NCBI GenBank assembly: GCA_029688955.1
Contig: JARUKZ010000001.1
Span: 124,001-188,000, forward strand
Origin: Chitinispirillales bacterium ANBcel5
GTDB taxonomy: Bacteria > Fibrobacterota > Chitinivibrionia > Chitinivibrionales > Chitinispirillaceae
Direction: 5' to 3'
Length of the DNA stretch: 64,000 nucleotides
Shown: in pieces, positions 51,688 through 59,916 of the stretch
How the letters are laid out: the number at the start of each line of letters is the position of its first letter
How positions within the stretch are numbered: the first letter of the stretch is position 1
Notes under the pieces: model-generated
Database searches by the model: none
Seen by the model: the letters and a program-made list of their open reading frames with translations, nothing else
Told to the model about the DNA's origin: nothing
Translations under genes and position numbers: made by a program

Positions 51688-53556
51688 TTAACTGATATTT
51701 TCTGCAGCCTTAGGGTCATCTGTTTTTGATCGGTCGGCGAACTGGATATCATAGAGGTATCGGTAGCGCCCATCTAAGCCCAGTAGTTCTTTGTGAGTAC
51801 CACTTTCAACAATCTTGCCATTATCGAGTACAAGAATGCGGTCAGCATGTTGAATTGTAGAGAGACGGTGAGCAACGACAAGAGCAGTCCTGTGTTGCAT
51901 AAGGTTATTTATTGCAGATTGTACCAGACGCTCAGATTCGGTATCCAGGGCCGAGGTTGCTTCATCAAGAATAAGGATGTCGGGGTTTTTCAAAAGGGCT
52001 CTTGCGATTGAGAGCCTTTGACGCTGTCCACCGGAAAGCATTACTCCACGTTCACCGATAATAGTATCCATACCCTTTGGAAGCTTTTCGATGAAATCCA
52101 TTGCATTAGCGGCTTTGGCTGCATTTAATACCTCTTCATCGGCAGCATCAGGTAAACCGTAGGCAATGTTGTTAAAAATTGTATCGTTAAACAGAACTGT
52201 TTCCTGGGATACAATGCCAAAAAGTTCTCTTAACATGGAGAGGTCGAAATCCCTTATATCTTTTCCGTCTATGGAAATTGAGCCTCCGGTGACATCATAA
52301 AAACGTGGTAACAGATCAAGAATCGTTGTTTTACCACTTCCACTTGATCCAACGAGTGCAATTATGGAGTTCTTTTTCATACAAAAGTTAATATTGTAGA
52401 GTACCTGTTCTTCACTGCCCGGATAGGTAAAGTCAACATTTTTGAAGCAGATTTCATTGTTAAAGGAGATCTGTTTGTCTTCGGTAACGGTTCCTACTGC
52501 TTCTGTATCTTTATCCAGAACAGTAAAAACTCTTTGTGCAGCCGCAAAACCCTTTTGTAAGACATTGTTAACTTTGCTGAGAGCTTTAAGGGGCGTAAAG
52601 GTAGAAAACAGGAAAATCAGGAATCGTACAAAGTCGTCTGCCCCAAAGTCGCCGCCGGTTAAAACCTGACTTCCGCCATACCATAGCAGAATGACTACTA
52701 CTACCACCCCAAGAACTTCAGTAAGTGGGCTTGAGATGGCACTTATATATACTGAACGCATTGAGTGATGAACGTAGCGACTGTTCTTGTCAATGAATTT
52801 TTGTGATTCTTTGTTGTGCATATTAAACATTTTAACGGCACGAACTCCGTGGACTGTTTCGTTGAGTATAGAGACCAGTCCCGACATTTGTTCAAGAACC
52901 CGCTTGCTTCTTCTTCGAACAGCCTTGCCGATGTAGGCAATAGTAAAACCAAGGATTGGAAAGATGATAAAAACTGCCAGTGTAAGGCGAACGTTAATAA
53001 TGAAAAGGGCAGAGATAAAGAAAATAACTCGTATCGGTTCAATGAAAAGTTTGTCAAAAGTGCCGGTCATAGAGGCATTGATACTTGCGATGTCGTTGAG
53101 TGTAAGGGATATTATGTCACCGGATTTAGACCGGTCGTAATAGGTAACCGGAAGTTTTAGGGCATGAGTATAGAGTTCATTTTGCATGTCACGCACGACA
53201 AATAGATTCAGGCGTGACATAACAATGGTTTTTAGATAGAGAAAGATGTTTTTGAATAGAAAAGAAGCAGCCATTATGGCGCAAACAAGTTTTAAAGAGT
53301 CGAGCGGGTTGTTTTGCTGAATTAATCGGTGGGTATAATATTTTAAGATCTCATTTAAATTGGCGAGATTAAAATCAGGCCTGGTCATCGCCGATTCTTC
53401 TGGATTAAAAAGTGTCTCTACCAGTGATGCACTGAACCATAACGATAAGGCTTCAGATGCAACGACTAAAAGGGAGAGAAGCATGGAGCATGCAATAAAA
53501 ATTCGGTACCTCCAGAGGTACCGAAACATCCTGTTGTATAACCTGGTACTTTTCAT
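51688..53556 (-). CDS. MsbA-like ABC exporter (half transporter)
   Basis: The N-terminal 320 residues hold six predicted transmembrane helices, starting with FRYLWRYRIFIACSMLLS and including FLFKNIFLYLKTIVM. The nucleotide-binding domain has Walker A GSSGSGKTTILDLL, Q loop GIVSQETVLFND, signature MLSGGQRQRLSIARALL and Walker B ILILDEATSALD. Homodimers of this type export lipid A core (MsbA), lipids or drugs. MsbA is essential in Gram-negatives, and the lipid A assignment here rests on size and architecture only. It follows the zinc-ribbon gene on the same strand. Confidence 0.92.
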   Translation of the reverse strand: MKSTRLYNRMFRYLWRYRIFIACSMLLSLLVVASEALSLWFSASLVETLFNPEESAMTRPDFNLANLNEILKYYTHRLIQQNNPLDSLKLVCAIMAASFLFKNIFLYLKTIVMSRLNLFVVRDMQNELYTHALKLPVTYYDRSKSGDIISLTLNDIASINASMTGTFDKLFIEPIRVIFFISALFIINVRLTLAVFIIFPILGFTIAYIGKAVRRRSKRVLEQMSGLVSILNETVHGVRAVKMFNMHNKESQKFIDKNSRYVHHSMRSVYISAISSPLTEVLGVVVVVILLWYGGSQVLTGGDFGADDFVRFLIFLFSTFTPLKALSKVNNVLQKGFAAAQRVFTVLDKDTEAVGTVTEDKQISFNNEICFKNVDFTYPGSEEQVLYNINFCMKKNSIIALVGSSGSGKTTILDLLPRFYDVTGGSISIDGKDIRDFDLSMLRELFGIVSQETVLFNDTIFNNIAYGLPDAADEEVLNAAKAANAMDFIEKLPKGMDTIIGERGVMLSGGQRQRLSIARALLKNPDILILDEATSALDTESERLVQSAINNLMQHRTALVVAHRLSTIQHADRILVLDNGKIVESGTHKELLGLDGRYRYLYDIQFADRSKTDDPKAAENIS

Positions 53557-53618
53557 GCTACTGTTTTTCCGGGGTGATTCACTCTATACTTTAAGGTAGA
53601 GAGTAAATAGGGGGTGTT

Positions 53619-54341
53619 TTATTCTTTCTCTCTGTAATCCCATATCAAAATAGAGCCACAGCTTTCGCAAAGAATTATCTTGTGCCCTTTTTTGATTTCG
53701 TTATAAAGCTGCGGTTCGAGTATTTTAAAACAAACTGTGCAGTTCTTGGACTCAGCAATTAAGCTCAGTGCTTTTCCGGTTTTGCGCTTTTTTCGAATAT
53801 TGTCATACACCCTGAGAACCTGTTTTGAAATCTTAGGCTCAATTTCTTCTCTCTCTTTGGTGATTTCAGCAATAACGGAATCTATTGCATCAATTTTACT
53901 TTGAAGCTCTTGTATTTTGGGTAAATTTTCACCTTTAATCGTTTCCAGCTCTTGTTGCGTTTCATTTACCGCAGCATTTAAAACCTCGATTTCCTCTGTA
54001 AGGTTGGCTTTTTTTGCTTCAGCATTTGAAACGCTGTTTTTCTGCGATTCGATTTGTGAATGAATGGCATCGTACTCACGGTTGGTTTTGATAAAGCTCA
54101 ATCTTTCCTGGCTTTGTTCCAGCGCACTTTGGGCTTCCTTGATTTGCTGGTCGATTTCATCGAACTGTGCCTTGGCTTTATTTAGACGCTCCTGAGCAGA
54201 GTTATACGCCTCTTCTGCTCTGGTGATACCGCTTTTTAATTCTGAAACTGCTACAGGAAACTGCTCCTGGCCCATCTCCTGTTCCTTGATACGTAGATCA
54301 ATTTCCTGCAACTGTATTAAATGCTTCAATTCCTCGTTCAT
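53619..54341 (-). CDS. Coiled-coil zinc-ribbon protein (DUF164/zf-RING_7 type)
   Basis: The first 180 residues are one long coiled coil (LKHLIQLQEIDLRIKEQ; LNKAKAQFDEIDQQIKEAQ; SQIESQKNSVSNAEAKKANL). The NREYDAI segment at about residue 88 is a hallmark of the family. A zinc ribbon follows near the C-terminus, with Cys-x2-Cys in ESKNCTVCFKI and CESCGS. Family members are widespread in bacteria; a role in RNA or nucleic-acid handling or in flagellar or secretion assembly has been suggested for relatives. The gene lies 62 bases ahead of the ABC exporter and is the first on the minus strand after the terminator near 54.4 kb. Confidence 0.85.
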   Translation of the reverse strand: MNEELKHLIQLQEIDLRIKEQEMGQEQFPVAVSELKSGITRAEEAYNSAQERLNKAKAQFDEIDQQIKEAQSALEQSQERLSFIKTNREYDAIHSQIESQKNSVSNAEAKKANLTEEIEVLNAAVNETQQELETIKGENLPKIQELQSKIDAIDSVIAEITKEREEIEPKISKQVLRVYDNIRKKRKTGKALSLIAESKNCTVCFKILEPQLYNEIKKGHKIILCESCGSILIWDYREKE

Positions 54342-54382
54342 AAAACCTCCGTGATATAGGGAAGTTGCAACCGCTGCTGAAT

Positions 54383-54416
54383 AAAAAAAGCACTCCCAAC
54401 AGGAAGTGCTTTTTTT
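54383..54416 (-). terminator. Bidirectional Rho-independent terminator after the tRNA gene
   Basis: AAAAAAAGCACT pairs with AGTGCTTTTTTT around a ten-base loop. The stem is A/T-flanked, so the T run works on both strands. On the minus strand it lies 86 bases after the tRNA 3' end and 42 bases before the zinc-ribbon start, so it ends the tRNA transcript. Confidence 0.8.
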
Positions 54417-54502
54417 ATAATTTCAATATTTAGTTAAAAACTGTAGATGTCTGCGAACCAAGAACGGTTGCAAGGGACCCCCCCAAAGCTTTTGAAATTT
54501 TA

Positions 54503-54576
54503 TGGGCCCACTAGGACTCGAACCTAGGACAAACGGATTATGAGTCCGCTACTCTAACCAACTGAGTTATGGGCCC
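54503..54576 (-). tRNA. tRNA with anticodon CAT, probably tRNA-Ile2 (lysidine type)
   Basis: Read on the minus strand the sequence folds as a complete tRNA: acceptor GGGCCCA with TGGGCCC, D arm ACTC/GAGT, anticodon stem GCGGA/TCCGT with loop CTCATAA, and T arm CTAGG/CCTAG with TTCGAGT. Anticodon is CAT. C4-G69 and C5-G68 pairs in the acceptor are the features recognised by TilS for converting C34 to lysidine, which favours Ile2 over elongator Met. CCA is not encoded (ATA follows the discriminator base). A -10-like TATTAT lies at 54590-54595 on the minus strand. Confidence 0.93.
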
Positions 54577-54698
54577 TTGAAGTTTAAATATAATACAATC
54601 CACTTTTAAGAGCAATAAAGATATTGATTGTCGGGAATGTTTTTTGCATCTCAGTATCTAAAAGATGTGAAAGGGATAAGAATTTTAAAGAGATAAAT

Positions 54699-54920
54699 AT
54701 GCTTTTATGGCTGGTGATCTTTTTGCTGCTGGCAGCATTGGCTGCACTATTTGGTTTCACGGAAATAGCGGTCTCTTTTGCTCAGATCTCAAGAGCCCTC
54801 TTTTTTCTATTCATACTCTTATTAATTACCCTTTTGCTCGTAGCTCTGTTTTCTGCACCAGTAGCAGAGGATGGGCCAGGTACCAGTAACAAAACGGTAC
54901 TTTTAGCTAAAATAAGATAA
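54699..54920 (+). CDS. DUF1328 family small membrane protein
   Basis: This is a 73-residue protein with two hydrophobic helices: MLLWLVIFLLLAALAALFGF followed by ALFFLFILLLITLLLVALF. FGFTEIAVSFAQISRALFF matches the pattern of DUF1328 (YtjA-like) proteins, which are small envelope proteins of unknown role, often stress-induced. The open frame extends upstream to 54624, but ATG 54699 gives the family-standard start, with TAAAGAG ahead of it. It is a single gene. Confidence 0.85.
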   Translation: MLLWLVIFLLLAALAALFGFTEIAVSFAQISRALFFLFILLLITLLLVALFSAPVAEDGPGTSNKTVLLAKIR

Positions 54921-55033
54921 ATGGTTATTTTCTTAAGCCTAACCAGAGTATATTTTTTTAAATCTGATTTTTTATTACTGTAGACCTACAACATCTGTAT
55001 GGTGTTGTATCAAATTAAACTCAAGGAGTATGT

Positions 55034-55153
55034 ATGGGTAGAGGAGATCGTAGATCACGTAAGGGGAAAATTTTTCGTAAAAGTTTTGGAAAGACCCGCC
55101 CCAGAAAAGAAAAAAATGAGCAGCAATCAAATAAGACTATTTCTCAGTCATAG
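55034..55153 (+). CDS. Small ribosomal protein THX (bTHX)
   Basis: This 39-residue, highly basic protein reads MGRGDRRSRKGKIFRKSFGK, then TRPRKEKN. It matches the 30S protein THX (MGKGDxKTKRGKIxxGSYGKxRP) of Thermus, Bacteroidetes and allied phyla, which fits into a cavity at the top of the 30S head. Its short length explains why ordinary gene finders may miss it. AAGGAG lies five to ten bases upstream of the ATG. The last dozen residues are Gln/Ser-rich and differ from the family. The gene is monocistronic, after the DUF1328 gene. Confidence 0.85.
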   Translation: MGRGDRRSRKGKIFRKSFGKTRPRKEKNEQQSNKTISQS

Positions 55154-55269
55154 TACTTTGCTGAAATGGTTACATCAGAGGCGATTCAGAGCAGTTCATT
55201 GAACTTTCTGAGTTCTGCCTCTATAATAAACGAGCAAAAAGAGTGCTTGCATATCAAAAATGATTGTTG

Positions 55270-55509
55270 CTAAAGAAAATCTTTTCTCCCCTCAAGTTGC
55301 ACCCGCCCAAAAAAGAAGTACACCAATGGCCCGATAATGTTTATCAGTGAAATGAGCCTCCACCATAGTTTTCGACCTCTGATCTGAAAGGGCGATCTTT
55401 TGGTTATACTAATTTGGGCAAGTAGTAAAAGAGAAAGTTGCGCAGTTATCAGCAGGGCAATAGGTGTGCTATGTTTTTTAATTTCCCCTTTAGAGATAAC
55501 TGATTTCAT
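55270..55509 (-). CDS. PLDc_N-domain small membrane protein
   Basis: This 79-residue protein has two membrane segments (ALLITAQLSLLLLAQI and ISLINIIGPLVYFFFGR). The second segment with W-x3-I-x2-INxIGPLVYFxFGR is the pattern of the phospholipase D nuclease N-terminal (PLDc_N) domain, also found alone as an integral-membrane protein. The hydrolase domain is absent, so this is not an enzyme. Only four bases separate it from the YIP1-family gene upstream on the same strand, and the two are probably an operon of membrane proteins. Confidence 0.75.
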   Translation of the reverse strand: MKSVISKGEIKKHSTPIALLITAQLSLLLLAQISITKRSPFQIRGRKLWWRLISLINIIGPLVYFFFGRVQLEGRKDFL

Positions 55510-55513
55510 AAAG

Positions 55514-56044
55514 TTACTCCATGACTTGAGGTTCTAGTAGTAGAAAAAGGGAACCAAACACAAAAATTTGTAGTATCCAACCCACAAGTACTACCAGTAC
55601 TGCTCGTAAGGTGCTGGTGTAATCAAGCGCCTGGCGGACTGCAATTACCATTGCCACAAGCATCCATAGAGATGCAATGAAAAAAACAGGGTCCCTGATT
55701 TCTGGAATAATTCCTAAAATACGAATAATTCCAGGGGAACTTGAGAAACCTATAGTTCTAAGCAGTTGCCCGTAGTCTGCTTCTGTTTGGGATTGAGGGA
55801 AAACTTTTGCGCCTAAGAGATAGGTGATTAATGCCCAGAGAAACCATCCTACCAAAGCTCCAAATGTAGTGCTAATTAACTCTATAGAGGTGATTTCGGC
55901 TACAGAACCTATTCCTGCTGCAATATTTGAGGCCACGATCACTATAATAGCCTGGCTTAATGAACTACGGTCAGCTTCTACTTCTTCATAAAGGTTTGGG
56001 TCCAGCCTTGCCGCACGAATAATTCTTGAAACAAAAAGATTCAA
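55514..56044 (-). CDS. YIP1 family integral membrane protein
   Basis: The 176-residue protein has five hydrophobic segments (AIIVIVASNIAAGIG; FGALVGWFLWALITYLLGA; FFIASLWMLVAMVIAVRQAL; VLVVLVGWILQIFVFGSLF). The first portion (ARLDPNLYEEVEADRSSLSQA) and the layout fit bacterial YIP1 proteins. Their function is unknown; eukaryotic Yip1 acts in vesicle traffic, but that does not transfer. It heads a two-gene unit with the PLDc_N protein and lies 117 bases from the DUF4380 gene. Confidence 0.85.
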   Translation of the reverse strand: MNLFVSRIIRAARLDPNLYEEVEADRSSLSQAIIVIVASNIAAGIGSVAEITSIELISTTFGALVGWFLWALITYLLGAKVFPQSQTEADYGQLLRTIGFSSSPGIIRILGIIPEIRDPVFFIASLWMLVAMVIAVRQALDYTSTLRAVLVVLVGWILQIFVFGSLFLLLEPQVME

Positions 56045-56161
56045 AACATTTACCTGGTGTTTGGGGTGGTATTTTTTTCTCTAATTAGTGCAAATAGTAT
56101 GCCTTTGAACGTGAAGCCTTCTGATAACCTGAAGAAATAAGTCCTTAACCACCAAAGCCAT

Positions 56162-57190
56162 CTAAGAAAAAACGGAGGGCATGGCAGGGGAATCACTCAG
56201 GCTCAGGGATGAAGTATAACACTGGTGTTTTTGTGTACTAGTGTTTAAATGGGAAATGTAAGGGGCATGACTGTCACTTGTTTGTGAATACTCTGAGAGT
56301 TGCCAGATCTGGGACGTTTCCATGGTTTCGCCTGGCTGAAGAGTTACATAGGGAGTATGGTATTCAAGCTCATTGAGCGCCTCACTTCTGGAGTGAGTGG
56401 TGTAGTTATACAATTCAACAAGTGAGTGTTCGGGATGTATAAGAGATTCAGGGTGTGGTTTAAAATGAATTATTAAAGATTGCGATTGGTTGAATGCAGC
56501 CATAAACCCTTTATCAGCAGGAATAAACGCTTTTGTCCACCTGCACTTTTTCTCCTTTTTCGGAGAAAGGGGGTCAAGGCAATAGAAACCCTGAGTGTGG
56601 GAAAAGTCACTCTTTTGTTCAAGCCTGCTGTTTGTGGCACAAAGGGTTCTTACTTTAGTGGGGTTATTTACAGGGACATAACATCTGGCAAACCCATCGA
56701 GCCGGGTATTGAGCCAAAGGTCCCATGATACAGCTTCATTTCTTATATTTTTCGCTCTTACCTTGAAAATTACCCTGTCCAGTTCATCAATATAAATGCT
56801 TTTAAGAAGCTGAACACCGCTGAATTCACTTTCCGGGCCCAGCATGAGAAGGTAGCGGTTAGTAATCTCAAGTATTTGGTAGTTACCATAGCACAGATAG
56901 GGGTCTGGTGGCCACTGAGCTTTTCTTCTAAGTCTTCTGGGGCTTTTGTCTTGTTGTGTCCACCAGCCGCTTTGAGGGCCCAGCCACACAATATGCCCGT
57001 TATAGGCTCTCCATCTGGCTTCAGGGGAAAAGGTTTTTTTGATCTTTGGGGGACTGTTCCATAAAGAGCTGTCTGCTTTTAAGATATTATTCATGCCTGC
57101 CAGTCTCAGTAATACTACCCGTCCCCCAAGATCAGCAAGAACTCCAACTTCCACATTCCCTGAAGAGAGTTTGATTAGCCTTTCAGCCAT
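56162..57190 (-). CDS. DUF4380-like protein (aldose-epimerase/mutarotase-type fold)
   Basis: The 342-residue protein has the beta-sandwich pattern of DUF4380 and galactose-mutarotase-like folds: VEVGVLADLGGRVVLLRLAG near the start, NGHIVWLGPQSGWW near residue 65, and late VELYNYTTHSRSEALNELEYHTPYVTLQPGET, which contains the conserved E-x-x-x-Y-x-P. The last 50 residues are Ser/Thr-rich and low in complexity. There is no signal peptide. The family has no assigned activity; a carbohydrate-binding or modifying role is inferred from fold resemblance. It is monocistronic and follows the 279-base spacer to its right. Confidence 0.75.
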   Translation of the reverse strand: MAERLIKLSSGNVEVGVLADLGGRVVLLRLAGMNNILKADSSLWNSPPKIKKTFSPEARWRAYNGHIVWLGPQSGWWTQQDKSPRRLRRKAQWPPDPYLCYGNYQILEITNRYLLMLGPESEFSGVQLLKSIYIDELDRVIFKVRAKNIRNEAVSWDLWLNTRLDGFARCYVPVNNPTKVRTLCATNSRLEQKSDFSHTQGFYCLDPLSPKKEKKCRWTKAFIPADKGFMAAFNQSQSLIIHFKPHPESLIHPEHSLVELYNYTTHSRSEALNELEYHTPYVTLQPGETMETSQIWQLSEYSQTSDSHAPYISHLNTSTQKHQCYTSSLSLSDSPAMPSVFS

Positions 57191-57469
57191 GAATTTCCCC
57201 TATAAGTGCAAGAAACCTGTTTAGAATAGCACAATATAGAAAATCGAGCGGTTTAGGGCAATACAAAAGCGTTGATATAGTAGGCCCGTTGTGAGATCAA
57301 ATACAGAAATGTATTTAAATAGGGGACAATATGAGGGGCTAATGATTCGAAATATCAGTTAAATCGGCAGATGGTTTAAAAAAATCTGGGTGAAGTGTGA
57401 GGTTGGCATAGTAATTGTTTGTTTATATGGGTGAACGCTAATTATGACTTCGCCTGAAAGGAGAGAAAA

Positions 57470-57658
57470 ATGAGGAGAAACGATGCTCCCGGGCGCATAA
57501 AGAAGGAAAAAAGAGTAGAAGAACAGAGAAAAAGGGCCATCCCTTTTCTTCGGGGCAGACCAGAACGGGAAACAGCAATAGGAGCAGATGACATTACAAA
57601 TTTGGTGATAGCTCTGTATGCAAGTAAGTCCTTAGAGGAGTTCTTAAGGAAAACTTAA
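57470..57658 (+). CDS. Hypothetical small basic protein
   Basis: I do not recognise this 62-residue protein. It is strongly basic in its first half (RIKKEKRVEEQRKRAIPF), then has a short acidic and helical part (ADDITNLVIALYASKSLEEFL). The ATG has GAAAGGAGAG in front of it, which supports translation. It stands between the DUF4380 gene and the pilT operon, and ends before a strong hairpin. The frame has no homologue known to me. Confidence 0.55.
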   Translation: MRRNDAPGRIKKEKRVEEQRKRAIPFLRGRPERETAIGADDITNLVIALYASKSLEEFLRKT

Positions 57659-57661
57659 AGA

Positions 57662-57715
57662 GAGCGAGCGGTGAATGATCTGCCTAAAAAAGACCATTCA
57701 CCGCTGGTTTCGCTC
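57662..57715. terminator. Strong hairpin between the small basic gene and pilT
   Basis: Inner arms AGCGGTGAATG and CATTCACCGCT are a perfect 11-base match at 57667-57677 and 57695-57705, with outer arms GAGCGA/TCGCTC adding to the stem. It sits between convergent genes and probably ends both transcripts, although neither side has a long T run. Confidence 0.6.
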
Positions 57716-57731
57716 CCCCCTCAGCCCCTCG

Positions 57732-58829
57732 CTAGGTCATCCATCGTCTATCTGATGTCCCTTGTACCCCTTGTATCTGAAGTTCAAAATCATCGGGATT
57801 GCTTGCGTTTTGCTTTGCGGTTTCAAGGGTTATATGTTCATCCTGGTAAAGATGTAAAAGCGCCTGGTCAAATGATTGTGAACCGTAGGTAGTGTAGCCA
57901 TCGCAGATCGCTGGCAAAATCATATGGTTCATTTCAGGCTTTTGGATATACTCTGCTATTGATGCATTGTTTATGAGAACTTCTGCTGCCGGAACACGTC
58001 CTGCCTTCTCTTTTTGGGGCAGCAGTCTTAAGGATACAACCCCAACAAGCACACTTGAGAGCACAAGTCGGATCTGGTCATGTTGATGTGGTGGGAAAAA
58101 GGATACTATACGGCTGATCGTTTCAACCGTATTCATTGTATGCAGGGTGCTTAATACCAGGTGGCCGGTGTCTGCTGCACTAAGAGCAGTCTCCATTGTT
58201 TCCTGATCTCTTATTTCTCCTATGAGCAAAATGTCGGGATCTTGTCTGAATGAGGCTCTAATCCCTTCGGCAAAATTGGCCGCATCAGTACCGATCTCTC
58301 GCTGGGCGATGATACTTCTTTTGTCCCTGTACAGAAACTCAATCGGGTCTTCAATAGTGATAATGTTAACAGAGGAAACTTCGTTGATATGGTTAATCAT
58401 GGAAGCCAGAAGTGTGGATTTACCACTACCGGTCGTTCCGGTTACCAATATTAAACCCCGCTTTCTCATCGCCAGATCCAAAATGACCTCGGGTAAGGTT
58501 AATTCAGAGAACTGTGGCACAGTAGTTTTTATTGAACGGATAGCCATAGAGGCGGTACCTCTTTGTCTGAATGCGTTCACTCTGAATCTTCCAATACCTT
58601 TGATTCCAAGGGCAAAATCCAGCTCATTGGTGAGCTGAAAAGTATTGTATTTGTCGGCAGAAAGAACGGATTTAAGCATCTGCTCCATGTCGTCAGGAAG
58701 GATAGGGTCCATAGATGCTCTGAAAAGATTACCGTTCACTCTGTATACCGGAGCTGTCCCACACCGTAAGTGAAGGTCAGATGCTTCACGGTCAACCATA
58801 ATTTTTAGCAGCGCGTTTAAGTTTATCAT
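57732..58829 (-). CDS. pilT: PilT twitching-motility retraction ATPase
   Basis: This ATPase powers type IV pilus retraction. Order of motifs: SDLHLRCGTAPVYRVNG (N-terminal PAS-like domain), GTTGSGKSTLLASMINH (Walker A, near residue 130), FRQDPDILLIGEIRDQETMETALS (Walker B), the STLHTMNTVETISRIVSFF His box, and a C-terminal helical tail. The 365-residue length is right for PilT, not PilB, and no AIRNLI-type ending was seen in the tail, so PilU or another PilT-like class is possible. Its start overlaps the peptidase stop by four bases, which links it with the large TPR gene. Minor pilins lie 52 kb away. Confidence 0.93.
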   Translation of the reverse strand: MINLNALLKIMVDREASDLHLRCGTAPVYRVNGNLFRASMDPILPDDMEQMLKSVLSADKYNTFQLTNELDFALGIKGIGRFRVNAFRQRGTASMAIRSIKTTVPQFSELTLPEVILDLAMRKRGLILVTGTTGSGKSTLLASMINHINEVSSVNIITIEDPIEFLYRDKRSIIAQREIGTDAANFAEGIRASFRQDPDILLIGEIRDQETMETALSAADTGHLVLSTLHTMNTVETISRIVSFFPPHQHDQIRLVLSSVLVGVVSLRLLPQKEKAGRVPAAEVLINNASIAEYIQKPEMNHMILPAICDGYTTYGSQSFDQALLHLYQDEHITLETAKQNASNPDDFELQIQGVQGTSDRRWMT

Positions 58830-59902
58830 AGTCCCAACTCTATAAGCTTTCGAGGTGAATGAGTGAGAAGTTTTGAACCATTATTAACCACAACAACCAT
58901 ATCTTCAATACGTACCCCCCCCACTTCTTCTAAATATATTCCTGGTTCAATGGTAATGACACTATTTTCTGAAAGAACCGATTCATTTTCTGCTTTAATT
59001 CGTGGCTTTTCATGAATCCTTAGCCCCAAACCATGGCCAGTGGCATGGCCAAAAGCGCTTCCATATCCAGCCTCTTTAATGTGGTCGCGGGCTGCAGCAT
59101 CTACAGCTTTGCACTCGGTTCCAGCCTTTACAGCTTCCCGTGCCTTTGCCTGAGCCTGGTAAACAACCGAATAAATCTTTTGCTGTTGATCATCTGCTTT
59201 GCCTGCCACAATTGCTCTGCTCATATCGGAACAGAAATTCTCTACAGTACAGCCAAAATCAAAAAGAATCAGATCGTTTGGGGCTAAACGACTCTTACCT
59301 GGTCTTCCGTGAGGCAGCGCTGTACGCTTGCCAAACAGAACAATAGTATCAAATGAGGGCTTTTCTGAGCCAAATTCACTACACAAACTATCAAGAGACT
59401 TTGCAAGCTCTATCTCGGTCATTCCCAGTCTGATTTTTGGTAAAACAGCTTCAAAGGCCCTGTCTCCTATTTGGGCTGCTTTCTGCATACTGCTTATCTC
59501 TTCAGGAAACTTAGTAACCGAAATAGTAAGCAGGTGCTCTGAAATGCTGACAAACCGAACCCCTTCGCAGGCCTTTTTAAGCTCTCTGTAATGGTCCATT
59601 GTAAGAACATTTGTCTGTATTCCGGCTACCGATCCCTTTTTTAAGTACTGTGAGAGAAATCGATAATTTTTATCTTTTATTTCTATGAATTCATAAAGGG
59701 GGTTATGCGCACAAAACTCCTGTGCAACACTTCTGTAACGAAAATCGGTGAAAAGATAACCTTTTTCCTGAGAAAGTAGCAAAGTAGCATTAGATGATCG
59801 AAAACCAGATATATACTCTATGTCGGTATTGTCGGTGATAAGTGCGTGGGATAAATTATCCCCGCTCATTAGTGCTCTCAGTTGCGATACTCTTGAATTC
59901 AT
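58826..59902 (-). CDS. M24 family Xaa-Pro peptidase (prolidase/aminopeptidase P-like)
   Basis: The C-terminal two-thirds is the pita-bread fold with the five dinuclear metal ligands in order: LILFDFGCTVENFCSDMSR (two Asp), GSAFGHATGHGLGLRIHE (His), IEPGIYLEEVGG (Glu) and GVRIEDMVVV (Glu). The N-terminal 130 residues are the creatinase-type dimerisation domain. At 358 residues it is similar to short bacterial proline dipeptidases and aminopeptidases. It is the middle gene of the TPR-M24-pilT unit, 14 bases after the TPR gene. A signal peptide is absent, so it acts in the cytoplasm. Confidence 0.93.
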   Translation of the reverse strand: MNSRVSQLRALMSGDNLSHALITDNTDIEYISGFRSSNATLLLSQEKGYLFTDFRYRSVAQEFCAHNPLYEFIEIKDKNYRFLSQYLKKGSVAGIQTNVLTMDHYRELKKACEGVRFVSISEHLLTISVTKFPEEISSMQKAAQIGDRAFEAVLPKIRLGMTEIELAKSLDSLCSEFGSEKPSFDTIVLFGKRTALPHGRPGKSRLAPNDLILFDFGCTVENFCSDMSRAIVAGKADDQQQKIYSVVYQAQAKAREAVKAGTECKAVDAAARDHIKEAGYGSAFGHATGHGLGLRIHEKPRIKAENESVLSENSVITIEPGIYLEEVGGVRIEDMVVVVNNGSKLLTHSPRKLIELGL

Positions 59903-59916
59903 AGAACTTACCTTTT

